Below are positions 1-5,119 of a stretch of DNA of 6,795 bases, in pieces. The translations under genes were made by a program, and so were the position numbers. Source of the DNA: an uncultured Lachnospiraceae bacterium (GTDB taxonomy: Bacteria; Bacillota; Clostridia; Lachnospirales; Lachnospiraceae). The notes beneath the pieces were generated by a model. The model ran no database searches and was not told where the DNA came from. It was given only the letters and a program-made list of their open reading frames with translations. The stretch spans positions 1-6,795 of the forward strand of contig CALZPS010000080.1 in NCBI GenBank assembly GCA_945827765.1. Reading direction: 5' to 3'. Numbering within the stretch: the first letter of the stretch is position 1; each line of letters starts with the position of its first letter.

Positions 1-46
1 TACACAAGGAGTATCGTCGGCAGCGTCAGATGTGTATAAGAGACAG
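1..46 (+). other. Untrimmed Illumina Nextera adapter (artifact, not genome)
   Basis: The bases read as the inner part of a Nextera i5 library adapter. TACAC (1-5) is the end of the P5 arm, AAGGAGTA (6-13) matches an i5 index I recall as N507/S507, and TCGTCGGCAGCGTC (14-27) is the Read-1 transposon arm. AGATGTGTATAAGAGACAG (28-46) is the 19-bp Tn5 mosaic end. The order and junctions are exactly those of a tagmented library molecule, so genomic DNA starts at base 47. In frame, the mosaic end reads as Met-Cys-Ile-Arg-Asp-Arg, a false N-terminus familiar from contaminated database proteins. It opens a spurious start at base 30 that runs into potD. These bases should be trimmed and no gene should begin here. 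Confidence 0.98.
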
Positions 47-213
47 ATACATTGTCCACCATGATATACGGCGAAATCCGCAAAGGAATCAAACCGGAGA
101 TGTATGCGCTGTCCAAGATTATTTTTGTGTTTGTATTTTTGATATTATTTGTGGTAAATTTTGTGCCGAAAAGAAAAGAGGAAGTAGAAAAGGGAGGAGA
201 ACTGGTAAGATGA
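47..213 (+). CDS. potC: Spermidine/putrescine ABC transporter permease, PotC-like, 3' end only
   Basis: The 5' part is missing because the contig ends in adapter. The first full codon is 49-51 and the TGA stop is 211-213, giving 54 visible codons. The fragment begins T-L-S-T-M-I-Y-G-E-I-R-K-G-I-K-P-E, then reads M-Y-A-L-S-K-I-I-F. This matches the end of PotC/PotI-type inner-membrane permeases, where an STMIY segment and a G(V/I)xPExxAL(S/A) loop precede the last membrane helix. That helix is visible here as a run of Ile, Phe, Val and Leu at about 109-162, followed by a basic/acidic cytoplasmic tail. PotC is one of two membrane subunits of the PotABCD polyamine importer. Its stop overlaps the potD start by 4 bp (ATGA), implying cotranscription and translational coupling. 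An internal ATG at 61 is not a real start. The family call rests on a short fragment, but the potD neighbour supports it strongly. Confidence 0.85.
192..199 (+). promoter_or_regulatory. Ribosome binding site deciding the potD start
   Basis: GGGAGGAG lies 10 bp upstream of the ATG at 210, inside the last codons of potC. It identifies 210 as the true potD start. The in-frame ATG at 30 lies within the sequencing adapter and must be ignored. Confidence 0.85.
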
Positions 214-1271
214 AAAAAAGATGGATAAGTTTGGCGTTGGCGGCTGTGATGGTATGTGCCGTATTGCCGTTGAGCGGCTGTGGGAACAAGAAGGAGATTA
301 CGGGGACACTGACGGTATTTAATTACGGCGAATATATTGACCCGGATGTTCTCGATCAGTTCACGGAGGAAACGGGAATTGAAGTCAAATACGAAGAGGC
401 GCTGACTCCCGAAGAAATGTATACGAAGTATAAAACAGGAGCAATCCAGTACGATCTGCTCTGTTCAACGGACTATATGATTCAGAAACTGATTGATGAG
501 GGTGAACTGCAGGAAATTGATATCAACGAGCTGGAAAACAAAGATAATATCGGCGAGAAATATTGGACATTCTCTCAGGCTTTTGACCCGGGAAATAAAT
601 ATACGGTGCCGTATTTCTGGGGAACGCTGGGAATTTTGTATGATACAACGAAGGTGAGTGAGCCGGTTGACAGCTGGGATGTCCTTTTCAATCACGAATA
701 TGCCGGAGATATTGTTATGCAGAACAGTATGCGTGATACCTATATGGTTGCATTGAAATATCTTGGATATTCACTGAATACAAATAATGAAAATGAAATA
801 CGTCAGGCTCAGGAGCTTTTGTTGGAACAGAAACCGGATGTGCAGGCATATCTGGTAGATGAGGCAAGAGATGAGGTGGTTGCCGGAAATGCTGCGATGG
901 CGGTTGTTTATTCGGGGGAGGCTTATCTGGGAAACCAGTATAATGATAATCTGGCATATGTGATTCCAAAAGAAGGCTCCAATGTGTGGCTGGATTCCTG
1001 GTGCGTGACAAAAGGCTGCAATGATACCGAGGCGGCCATGAAGTTCCTTGATTTCCTCTGCCGCGAGGATATTGCTCAGAAAAATTTTGAATATATTTAT
1101 TATTCCACTCCGAATGATGCGGTAATCGAATCCTTGTCAGATGAGGACCGGGCAAATGAAGCGCTTGTGCCGTCTGATGATGCGACGAAAAACTGTGAGG
1201 TTTGTGTGCAGACGAATCCGGAGATAACAGATTTGATGAACACTCTCTGGAAGGAACTGAAAGCGGATTAA
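210..1271 (+). CDS. potD: Spermidine/putrescine-binding lipoprotein PotD
   Basis: This 353-residue extracellular solute-binding protein captures polyamines for the PotABC importer. Residues 1-24 are a lipoprotein signal: basic MKKR, a hydrophobic core, and lipobox L-S-G-C with lipidated Cys24. The mature part starts TLTVFNYGEYIDP (about 33-45), the hallmark opening of PotD/PotF proteins, followed by a typical D-L-L-x-S-T-x-Y segment (82-89). It then has the YxVPYFWGTLGI strand (131-142), SWDVLF (155-160) and VIPKEGSNVWLDSW (251-264). Aligned from memory to E. coli PotD, the ligand residues Ser83, Trp255, Asp257 and Tyr293 appear kept as Ser86, Trp260, Asp262 and Tyr298. Trp34 and Trp229 look replaced by Tyr (39 and 234) and Glu171 by Asp176, so the choice of polyamine cannot be read from sequence. 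Length is normal for the family. The start at 210 has a good RBS and overlaps potC by 4 bp. An adapter-derived extension to base 30 is an artifact. Confidence 0.95.
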   Translation: MKKRWISLALAAVMVCAVLPLSGCGNKKEITGTLTVFNYGEYIDPDVLDQFTEETGIEVKYEEALTPEEMYTKYKTGAIQYDLLCSTDYMIQKLIDEGELQEIDINELENKDNIGEKYWTFSQAFDPGNKYTVPYFWGTLGILYDTTKVSEPVDSWDVLFNHEYAGDIVMQNSMRDTYMVALKYLGYSLNTNNENEIRQAQELLLEQKPDVQAYLVDEARDEVVAGNAAMAVVYSGEAYLGNQYNDNLAYVIPKEGSNVWLDSWCVTKGCNDTEAAMKFLDFLCREDIAQKNFEYIYYSTPNDAVIESLSDEDRANEALVPSDDATKNCEVCVQTNPEITDLMNTLWKELKAD

Positions 1272-1292
1272 ACAGGAAAGTGAATCAGGGGC

Positions 1293-1297
1293 GGAGG
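1293..1297 (+). promoter_or_regulatory. Ribosome binding site deciding the start of the GNAT/membrane protein
   Basis: GGAGG sits 6 bp before the ATG at 1304, in the 32-bp gap after potD. This favours 1304 over the in-frame ATG at 1202, which lies inside the potD coding region and would add 34 residues unlike any domain start. Confidence 0.8.
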
Positions 1298-1303
1298 TGC
1301 AAG

Positions 1304-3202
1304 ATGGCATATCAGGTATTGTACGGTGAAGAACTGGGTGTCGATTTTTTGCCGCAGATTATGGATATAGACTGTGCTTGTTATTCTGCGGAGTATGCGG
1401 GAGAACTGGAAAAGATGGTTGCCCGCTATGAGAAAAATCCTCAGAGTTTTGTATGTGTGGCAGATGAGGGAAGGGCGATAGGATATATTAATTTTTTCCC
1501 GGTCACACCTGTGTTGTGGGAAGAAATCGTAGAGACAGGGATGCGTATCCGGGATGATGATATTACCCCGGATGAAGTGGCAGACTACTCGAAAGAGCAT
1601 GAAAATTTTCTCTTTATCATATCGGTTGTCATTATGCCGGATTATCGGGATGACAGAGGTGTCATCCAACTGCTGTCAGATAGTTTCATAGAGTATCTGA
1701 ACCGTCTGGAGTCGGAAGGTTTTTTGATCGGCGGCATCTCCGGAACGGCAGTATCCGAGGATGGGGAGAAGTTTCTGCGGACTAGAATGTTCCGCCTGTA
1801 CAGGGAAATCGAAAAGCATAACAAGGTATATCTTTGTGACGGCATTTATCTGAGAAAGCTTTTGAAAAATGAATTATACTACAAGACATATAAGGATGAT
1901 GTTTTTCTTTTTCTCCCTTATGCGGACAATGTGCGCAATACAAAGATAGAAAAAATTTATCAGCCGGAGTATGACTTCCATAATGAAAGTGTTCCAGAAA
2001 CGGCAAGATGGCTTCTGCAGGCTTTGGATGATTGTCTGCACTATGAGTATCAGGATTTTTCGGAAAGTGAACTAAAACGAGCTTATCTGGGAGAATTTCA
2101 GTTTTTGCATACGTTGGATGAGTATCCGGACGAAACAGATGAGGATGCCAGGCCTCATATTGTAGGGGAAGAGCGTGTGTATATCTCCGTGATTGCACAC
2201 CGGGCATCCCATATGTATGTGGTACTGTTATTTATACCTGACTGTAAGTTCTCATCCTCTCAGGTGGAAGATCAGCTGAGTCAAGGGTATTTGAAGATTC
2301 GCAGAAAAGATGAACTGGATGAAAGAGGATTTTACCAGTACCAAACGCTCAGTACATATTTAAAAAATGAGTATGGTCTGTTGGAGTGTGGGAAGGGCAA
2401 GACTATTCTCTGTATGTCGAACAAACCGAAAGATGAGAGAGAATTTTATAATATCCTGACCGCGGAAAGTTATAACAGTATGCATCAGGAATTCCATGTC
2501 GAATATGACGAACTACAGAAAATTGCACAGGATAATAAGGCAATTTATGATTACTATGATGCTTATATGACAGAAGAGACCGTCGCGTTCATTTTGCACG
2601 ATTATAAAACATATGATTTGAAAGAGCGGCTGGAATTAACGGCAACTTATATTTTTATAGCAGAGATGGTGATTTTTCAGAATACTGCTTTGAACAAAAT
2701 GACCATAAAGGTATCGAATGCACTGTCAAACGAGGGGGATGTTTCCTACCAGTATATTAGTGAATTGTATCAGAACTATGCCCGGACGATTAAATTCTGG
2801 GAGAATAGTAAGTTCAAATATTTTGGCACACAGAGAGAGGCCAATCAGATTGAAAAGACGTTTGGAAATGAAAAACTGCGTAATACCTATTATGAGCAGC
2901 AGGATTTTCTGGAGCATATCGTAGATTTGAAAAATGCCCAAAATGAGCGAAGAAACGGAAATATTATCAATATTGTGGCGATTATACTGGCGATTATTCA
3001 GGTACAGGGGTATGTGGTAGGCTTGCTGACCCGGTTTTATGAATCTTTTGGAATTCCGGTGGAGTCAGCGACCAGTACCTTTGATGTGATGGTAATCGGA
3101 GGCGGCGGTCTCATCCTCCTGATTTGGTATATTTTAAATCGAAAACGTTATTATATGCGCGTGAAAAAAATAAATATGACTGCGTCGAGGAGAACATCAT
3201 GA
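1304..3202 (+). CDS. GNAT-like N-terminal domain with two C-terminal membrane helices; function unknown
   Basis: This 632-residue protein belongs to no family I can name with certainty. Residues about 1-185 look like a GNAT acetyltransferase fold. An FVCVADEGRAIGYINFFPV strand pair (49-67) is followed by FLFIISVVIMPDYRDD (102-117), which resembles the GNAT beta-4 strand and acetyl-CoA loop, and then a helix (VIQLLSDSFIEYL, 120-132). RDDRGV is only a loose version of the Q/RxxGxG/A pyrophosphate loop. Residues about 190-450 are a mixed, aromatic- and acid-rich region of unknown type. About 451-550 is strongly helical and charged, perhaps coiled coil. Two membrane helices follow at about 553-577 and 594-612, then a basic cytoplasmic tail. 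Long helices leading into two terminal membrane segments recall CorA-type proteins in layout, but I see no GMN motif. It lies 32 bp after potD and overlaps the next gene by 4 bp, so a role linked to polyamines (for example N-acetylation at the membrane) is a reasonable inference, not a demonstrated one. Confidence 0.8.
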   Translation: MAYQVLYGEELGVDFLPQIMDIDCACYSAEYAGELEKMVARYEKNPQSFVCVADEGRAIGYINFFPVTPVLWEEIVETGMRIRDDDITPDEVADYSKEHENFLFIISVVIMPDYRDDRGVIQLLSDSFIEYLNRLESEGFLIGGISGTAVSEDGEKFLRTRMFRLYREIEKHNKVYLCDGIYLRKLLKNELYYKTYKDDVFLFLPYADNVRNTKIEKIYQPEYDFHNESVPETARWLLQALDDCLHYEYQDFSESELKRAYLGEFQFLHTLDEYPDETDEDARPHIVGEERVYISVIAHRASHMYVVLLFIPDCKFSSSQVEDQLSQGYLKIRRKDELDERGFYQYQTLSTYLKNEYGLLECGKGKTILCMSNKPKDEREFYNILTAESYNSMHQEFHVEYDELQKIAQDNKAIYDYYDAYMTEETVAFILHDYKTYDLKERLELTATYIFIAEMVIFQNTALNKMTIKVSNALSNEGDVSYQYISELYQNYARTIKFWENSKFKYFGTQREANQIEKTFGNEKLRNTYYEQQDFLEHIVDLKNAQNERRNGNIINIVAIILAIIQVQGYVVGLLTRFYESFGIPVESATSTFDVMVIGGGGLILLIWYILNRKRYYMRVKKINMTASRRTS

Positions 3203-3777
3203 ATGCACAAAAAGGAGAATATTTGTGGAACCGAAGATGGCTGTGGGTCGTGATCTTGATTGTGGCGAGCATACTGCTTTCTTATCTGAAACCACTGAAA
3301 TTACAGGAAGGCGGGGAAGTCACTTACCTGAGTATGCTGGTTATTTTTCTTGTGGGATACTTTTACGGAGGAAAAGCCGGGATTGGCGCCGCATTATTGT
3401 ATGGAATATTGAAATATGTTCTGGACTATCCGTTTGTCATCAATATACCGGAATTGTGGGATTACATTCTGGGGTATGGGCTGCTTGGATTCGGCGGACT
3501 GTTTTTTCAATCAAAGAATGGACTTTTCAGGGGATATGTCTTTGCGGTGCTGCTTCGATATATAGAAAGTGTGTGGAACTGTATCTGGTTTTACTATCAG
3601 CCGGATATCAGCATTTTTCAGAATATTCAGTATGGTTTGATATATTGTGGAGGATATATTGGAACGGAGGCACTGGTTACTCTGGTTCTACTGTGTATAC
3701 CGCAGGTGCGGGAAGTAATCGAATATTTGAAGTTTATGGCAACGCATGAATACGAAGAGAATCTGGATACGTTTTAA
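3199..3777 (+). CDS. thiT: ThiT/YuaJ-like ECF transporter substrate-binding S component
   Basis: This 192-residue polytopic membrane protein has about six hydrophobic helices (roughly 13-31, 41-57, 58-77, 84-103, 110-133, 145-170). The run G-G-E-V-T-Y-L-S-M-L-V-I-F (38-50), then Y-G-G-K-A-G-I-G-A-A-L-L-Y-G-I-L (56-71) and L-W-D-Y-I-L-G-Y-G-L-L-G-F-G-G-L-F (86-102) follow the order of ThiT, the thiamine-specific S component of energy-coupling factor importers. Several positions that contact thiamine in Lactococcus ThiT look changed. The Glu-Tyr pair is Asp88-Tyr89, the usual R-x-x-x-H stretch is RYIES (120-124), and the expected Asn before the last helix is not evident. The substrate may therefore differ, and the gene symbol is a family-level label. 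No ECF ATPase or T subunit is adjacent, so it would depend on shared modules elsewhere. The start at 3199 has GAGGAG 6 bp upstream (3187-3192) and overlaps the previous stop (ATGA). An upstream in-frame ATG at 3124 lies inside that gene and is unlikely. Confidence 0.7.
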   Translation: MNAQKGEYLWNRRWLWVVILIVASILLSYLKPLKLQEGGEVTYLSMLVIFLVGYFYGGKAGIGAALLYGILKYVLDYPFVINIPELWDYILGYGLLGFGGLFFQSKNGLFRGYVFAVLLRYIESVWNCIWFYYQPDISIFQNIQYGLIYCGGYIGTEALVTLVLLCIPQVREVIEYLKFMATHEYEENLDTF

Positions 3778-3810
3778 GGAAATAAACTTTCGTAGACAAA
3801 AATACACCTG

Positions 3811-3849
3811 ATATTTTAGCGTAAACCATGTTTTATCGCGATACAATAT
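3811..3849. promoter_or_regulatory. Palindromic region upstream of carbamate kinase; possible operator or weak promoter
   Basis: The 102-bp gap before arcC has no convincing terminator. It contains a perfect 10-bp palindrome, TATCGCGATA (3834-3843), next to a near-palindrome TAAACCATGTTTTA (3822-3835). Together they can fold as GCG-TAAA / TTTA-(T)-CGC, with outer ATATT (3811-3815) pairing AATAT (3845-3849). A -10-like TACAAT overlaps the structure at 3842-3847 but has no good -35. An extended -10-like TGATATTTT is at 3809-3817, also without a good -35. The structure could be an operator or an RNA element. Promoter activity is uncertain, and read-through from the upstream operon is possible. 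Confidence 0.35.
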
Positions 3850-3865
3850 GGATCATCAATGTATC

Positions 3866-3871
3866 AGGAGG
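3866..3871 (+). promoter_or_regulatory. Ribosome binding site deciding the arcC start
   Basis: AGGAGG lies 8 bp upstream of the ATG at 3880. An in-frame ATG at 3859 would put this Shine-Dalgarno inside the coding region and add seven residues ahead of the conserved first strand, so 3880 is preferred. Confidence 0.9.
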
Positions 3872-3879
3872 AAACGACA

Positions 3880-4821
3880 ATGGAGAAAGTTGTAATTGCG
3901 CTGGGAGGGAAATCTCTGCAGCCAAAAGGAAATCATCCGACAGCCGAGGAGCAGTTGGAAGTGGTAAAGCATACCTGTGAGTACCTTGCGGACATTAGCT
4001 GTGATGGATATGACATTGCAATCGTACATGGAAACGGACCACAGGTGGGGGATATTTTGCTGGCCAGCGAAGAGGCAAATGATGTGACACCGGCGATGCC
4101 GTTTGATGTGTGCGGCGCGATGAGCCAAGGCTATATCGGCTATCATTTACAGCAGGCACTGAAATATGCGATGAGCGTCCGCGGAAATAATATGCCGGTG
4201 ATTACTGTGGCGACGCAGGTTATCGTAGACCGTAATGACCCGGCATTTTCCAATCCAATCAAACCAATCGGCGCATCTTATACAGCCGAGGAGGCGAAGG
4301 AGATGCAGGAGAAAAAAGGATTCCCGATGAGGGAATATGGTGACAGGGGTTACAGACGTCTGGTCGCATCTCCGGCTCCGCAGCGTATTGTTGAACTGGA
4401 TGCCATCAAGGCAATGTGGGAATCCAAAATCGTGATTTCCTGCGGCGGCGGCGGAATCCCGGTTGTGGAGAATATGGATGGAACACTGGAAGGTGTGGAG
4501 GCGGTTATTGACAAGGATTATGCGGCAGAGCTGCTTGCGGAAAATCTGAACGCGGATATCCTTTTGATTTTGACAGAAGTCGATCATGTGGCACTCAACT
4601 GGAATACTCCGAATCAGGAAAATTTGAGCAAGATGAGCCTTAAAGAGGGAGCCAGATATATCGCGGAGGGACAGTTCCAGACAGGAACAATGCTGCCGAA
4701 GGTAGAGGCTGCCATGAAATTCGTGCGCTGCTATCCGAACAAGAAAGCAATCATCACCAGTCTGGACAAGGCGATGGATGCGCTGAAAGGACAAGGCGGA
4801 ACGACGATCACATTTGCATAA
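3880..4821 (+). CDS. arcC: Carbamate kinase
   Basis: This cytosolic enzyme transfers phosphate from carbamoyl phosphate to ADP, giving ATP, CO2 and ammonia. It is the last step of fermentative arginine, agmatine or citrulline/ureide catabolism. At 313 residues it is full length for the amino-acid-kinase-fold family. Conserved blocks include VVIALGG (4-10), IVHGNGPQVG (48-57), the KPIG loop with Lys128, and RRLVASPAPQ (159-168). CGGGGIPV (188-195), AVIDKDYAAELLA (208-220, Lys212) and TMLPKVEAA (270-278, Lys274) follow. The lysines match the family's catalytic and phosphate-binding positions. One oddity is that the N-terminal loop reads GGKSL, where the family normally has GGNAL or GGNAI. The upstream gap of 102 bp and the structured region downstream suggest a mostly monocistronic unit. 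No arginine deiminase, agmatine deiminase or carbamoyltransferase gene is next to it, so the pathway feeding it is not visible here. Confidence 0.95.
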   Translation: MEKVVIALGGKSLQPKGNHPTAEEQLEVVKHTCEYLADISCDGYDIAIVHGNGPQVGDILLASEEANDVTPAMPFDVCGAMSQGYIGYHLQQALKYAMSVRGNNMPVITVATQVIVDRNDPAFSNPIKPIGASYTAEEAKEMQEKKGFPMREYGDRGYRRLVASPAPQRIVELDAIKAMWESKIVISCGGGGIPVVENMDGTLEGVEAVIDKDYAAELLAENLNADILLILTEVDHVALNWNTPNQENLSKMSLKEGARYIAEGQFQTGTMLPKVEAAMKFVRCYPNKKAIITSLDKAMDALKGQGGTTITFA

Positions 4822-4837
4822 AGAGATGGTTGTGTAA

Positions 4838-4885
4838 CAAACCGATGTCTCATAGTCTGAGAAAGTACTGTGTGGCATCGGTTTG
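4838..4885 (+). terminator. Terminator-like stem-loop after carbamate kinase
   Basis: CAAACCGATG (4838-4847) and CATCGGTTTG (4876-4885) are perfect 10-bp inverted arms, extended inward by a T-G wobble and a C-G pair. They start 16 bp after the arcC stop. The 28-base loop holds its own small hairpin, CTCA-TAGTC-TGAG (4849-4861). The arms are flanked by A (left) and T (right) as in intrinsic terminators. The T-run is short and broken (GGTTTGGAATTAT), however, so termination may be partial. Confidence 0.55.
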
Positions 4886-4892
4886 GAATTAT

Positions 4893-4921
4893 GTCGCTAA
4901 AGCGACCCTCCGCAGGCGGAG
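4893..4921. repeat. Two back-to-back short GC-rich hairpins
   Basis: GTCGCT-AA-AGCGAC (4893-4906) and, one base later, CTCCGC-AG-GCGGAG (4908-4921) are both perfect 6-bp inverted repeats with 2-base spacers (likely 4-base loops in RNA). They sit between the arcC terminator and the next promoter, in otherwise AT-rich DNA. The twin-hairpin design resembles small interspersed palindromic repeats found between genes in gut Clostridia, but copy number in this genome cannot be seen from one window. They may also act with the preceding stem-loop in 3'-end formation or mRNA protection. Confidence 0.6.
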
Positions 4922-4937
4922 AATCTCGTTGAACTGT

Positions 4938-4957
4938 TTCTTAAAAATGCTTAAGAA
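4938..4957 (+). promoter_or_regulatory. A/T-rich repeat upstream of the exporter promoter; possible activator site
   Basis: TTCTTAA (4938-4944) and TTAAGAA (4951-4957) form a perfect inverted repeat around AAATGC. The same bases also read as a direct repeat CTTAAAA / CTTAAGA starting at 4940 and 4950, a 10-bp period that puts both halves on one DNA face. The site is just upstream of the candidate -35 at 4971, about -50 to -68 from the predicted start. Tandem half-sites at this distance are typical of OmpR/PhoB-type response regulators, which commonly control exporter operons in Firmicutes. No regulator gene is visible in the window. Confidence 0.4.
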
Positions 4958-4970
4958 TTTGCGATATGCT

Positions 4971-4999
4971 TTGCTTTATATGCTATAGGATGGTAGAAT
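4971..4999 (+). promoter_or_regulatory. Candidate sigma-A promoter for the exporter operon (extended -10)
   Basis: The -35 is TTGCTT (4971-4976), followed by 17 bp and then -10 TAGAAT (4994-4999), which matches TATAAT in 5 of 6 positions and is preceded by TG at 4991-4992 (TGnTAGAAT, an extended -10). Transcription would start near 5006, giving a leader of about 115 bases before the GTG at 5120. The weak -35 fits a promoter that needs an activator, such as one bound at 4938-4957. Confidence 0.55.
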
Positions 5000-5007
5000 A
5001 GTAATAA

Positions 5008-5020
5008 CTGTTAATAACAG
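5008..5020. promoter_or_regulatory. 13-bp palindrome at the predicted transcription start, likely operator
   Basis: CTGTTA-A-TAACAG is a perfect 6-1-6 palindrome beginning 9 bp after the -10 box at 4994-4999. It therefore covers about +3 to +15 of that promoter and also overlaps the -35 of the second candidate promoter. TAATAAC also occurs twice, 10 bp apart (5002 and 5012). The position is where dimeric repressors of the MarR, TetR or GntR type usually bind. The cognate protein is not in the window. Confidence 0.5.
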
Positions 5021-5039
5021 GATGGAGCATGAATATAAT
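5011..5039 (+). promoter_or_regulatory. Second candidate promoter before the membrane-fusion protein gene
   Basis: TTAATA (5011-5016, 4 of 6 matches to TTGACA) lies 17 bp before a perfect TATAAT (5034-5039). The start would be near 5046, leaving a leader of about 74 bases. Its -35 is buried in the palindrome at 5008-5020, so one bound repressor could block both this promoter and the upstream one. It may simply be an AT-rich chance match. Confidence 0.4.
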
Positions 5040-5103
5040 TCTCACACGAGGATACATAAATAGTGTGGCAGATGTGGGGATGGAATAAAGAAAGACATAA
5101 AAC

Positions 5104-5110
5104 AAGGAGG
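5104..5110 (+). promoter_or_regulatory. Ribosome binding site supporting a GTG start
   Basis: AAGGAGG, a near-perfect Shine-Dalgarno, ends 9 bp before GTG at 5120. There is no nearby in-frame ATG with comparable support, and the GTG begins the basic leader (Met-Ala-Lys-Arg-Glu-Arg) expected before the membrane anchor. Confidence 0.85.
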
Positions 5111-5119
5111 ATTTAAAAA

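Noticed and set aside
30..209. N-terminal 60-codon extension of PotD beginning MCIRDR
   Set aside because: It starts inside the Nextera adapter, reads potC in the wrong frame and lacks a signal peptide. The ATG at 210 has a proper RBS and lipoprotein signal.
1202..1303. Extended start of the GNAT-like protein overlapping potD
   Set aside because: No Shine-Dalgarno, and it overlaps the potD C-terminus. The ATG at 1304 has GGAGG at 6-bp spacing.
3124..3198. Extended start of the ThiT-like protein
   Set aside because: It lies within the last membrane helix codons of the upstream gene. The ATG at 3199 has an RBS and a typical ATGA overlap.
3225..3749. 174-codon open frame in the +1-shifted frame over the S-component gene
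   Set aside because: The translation is low-complexity, mixed Cys/Trp/Arg with no recognisable domain, while the overlapping frame encodes a coherent ThiT-like membrane protein. It is a shadow frame.
3778..3879. Riboswitch (TPP or other) before arcC or for the S component
   Set aside because: No conserved TPP, purine or other riboswitch core was recognised. The S-component gene overlaps its upstream neighbour and leaves no room for a leader.
4147..4878. 243-codon reverse-strand open frame opposite carbamate kinase
   Set aside because: His/Arg/Cys-rich antisense translation with no domain. The + strand encodes a textbook carbamate kinase.
5029..5088. Possible 19-residue leader peptide (MNIILTRGYINSVADVGME) ahead of the membrane-fusion gene
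   Set aside because: It has only a weak AGGA upstream, is very short with no attenuator-like pairing seen, and would precede the start of the second candidate promoter. Not enough support to call.
4822..5119. Insertion sequence remnant, CRISPR array or tRNA in the intergenic region
   Set aside because: No transposase fragments, no regularly spaced repeats and no cloverleaf were found. Only hairpins and promoter-like elements are present.
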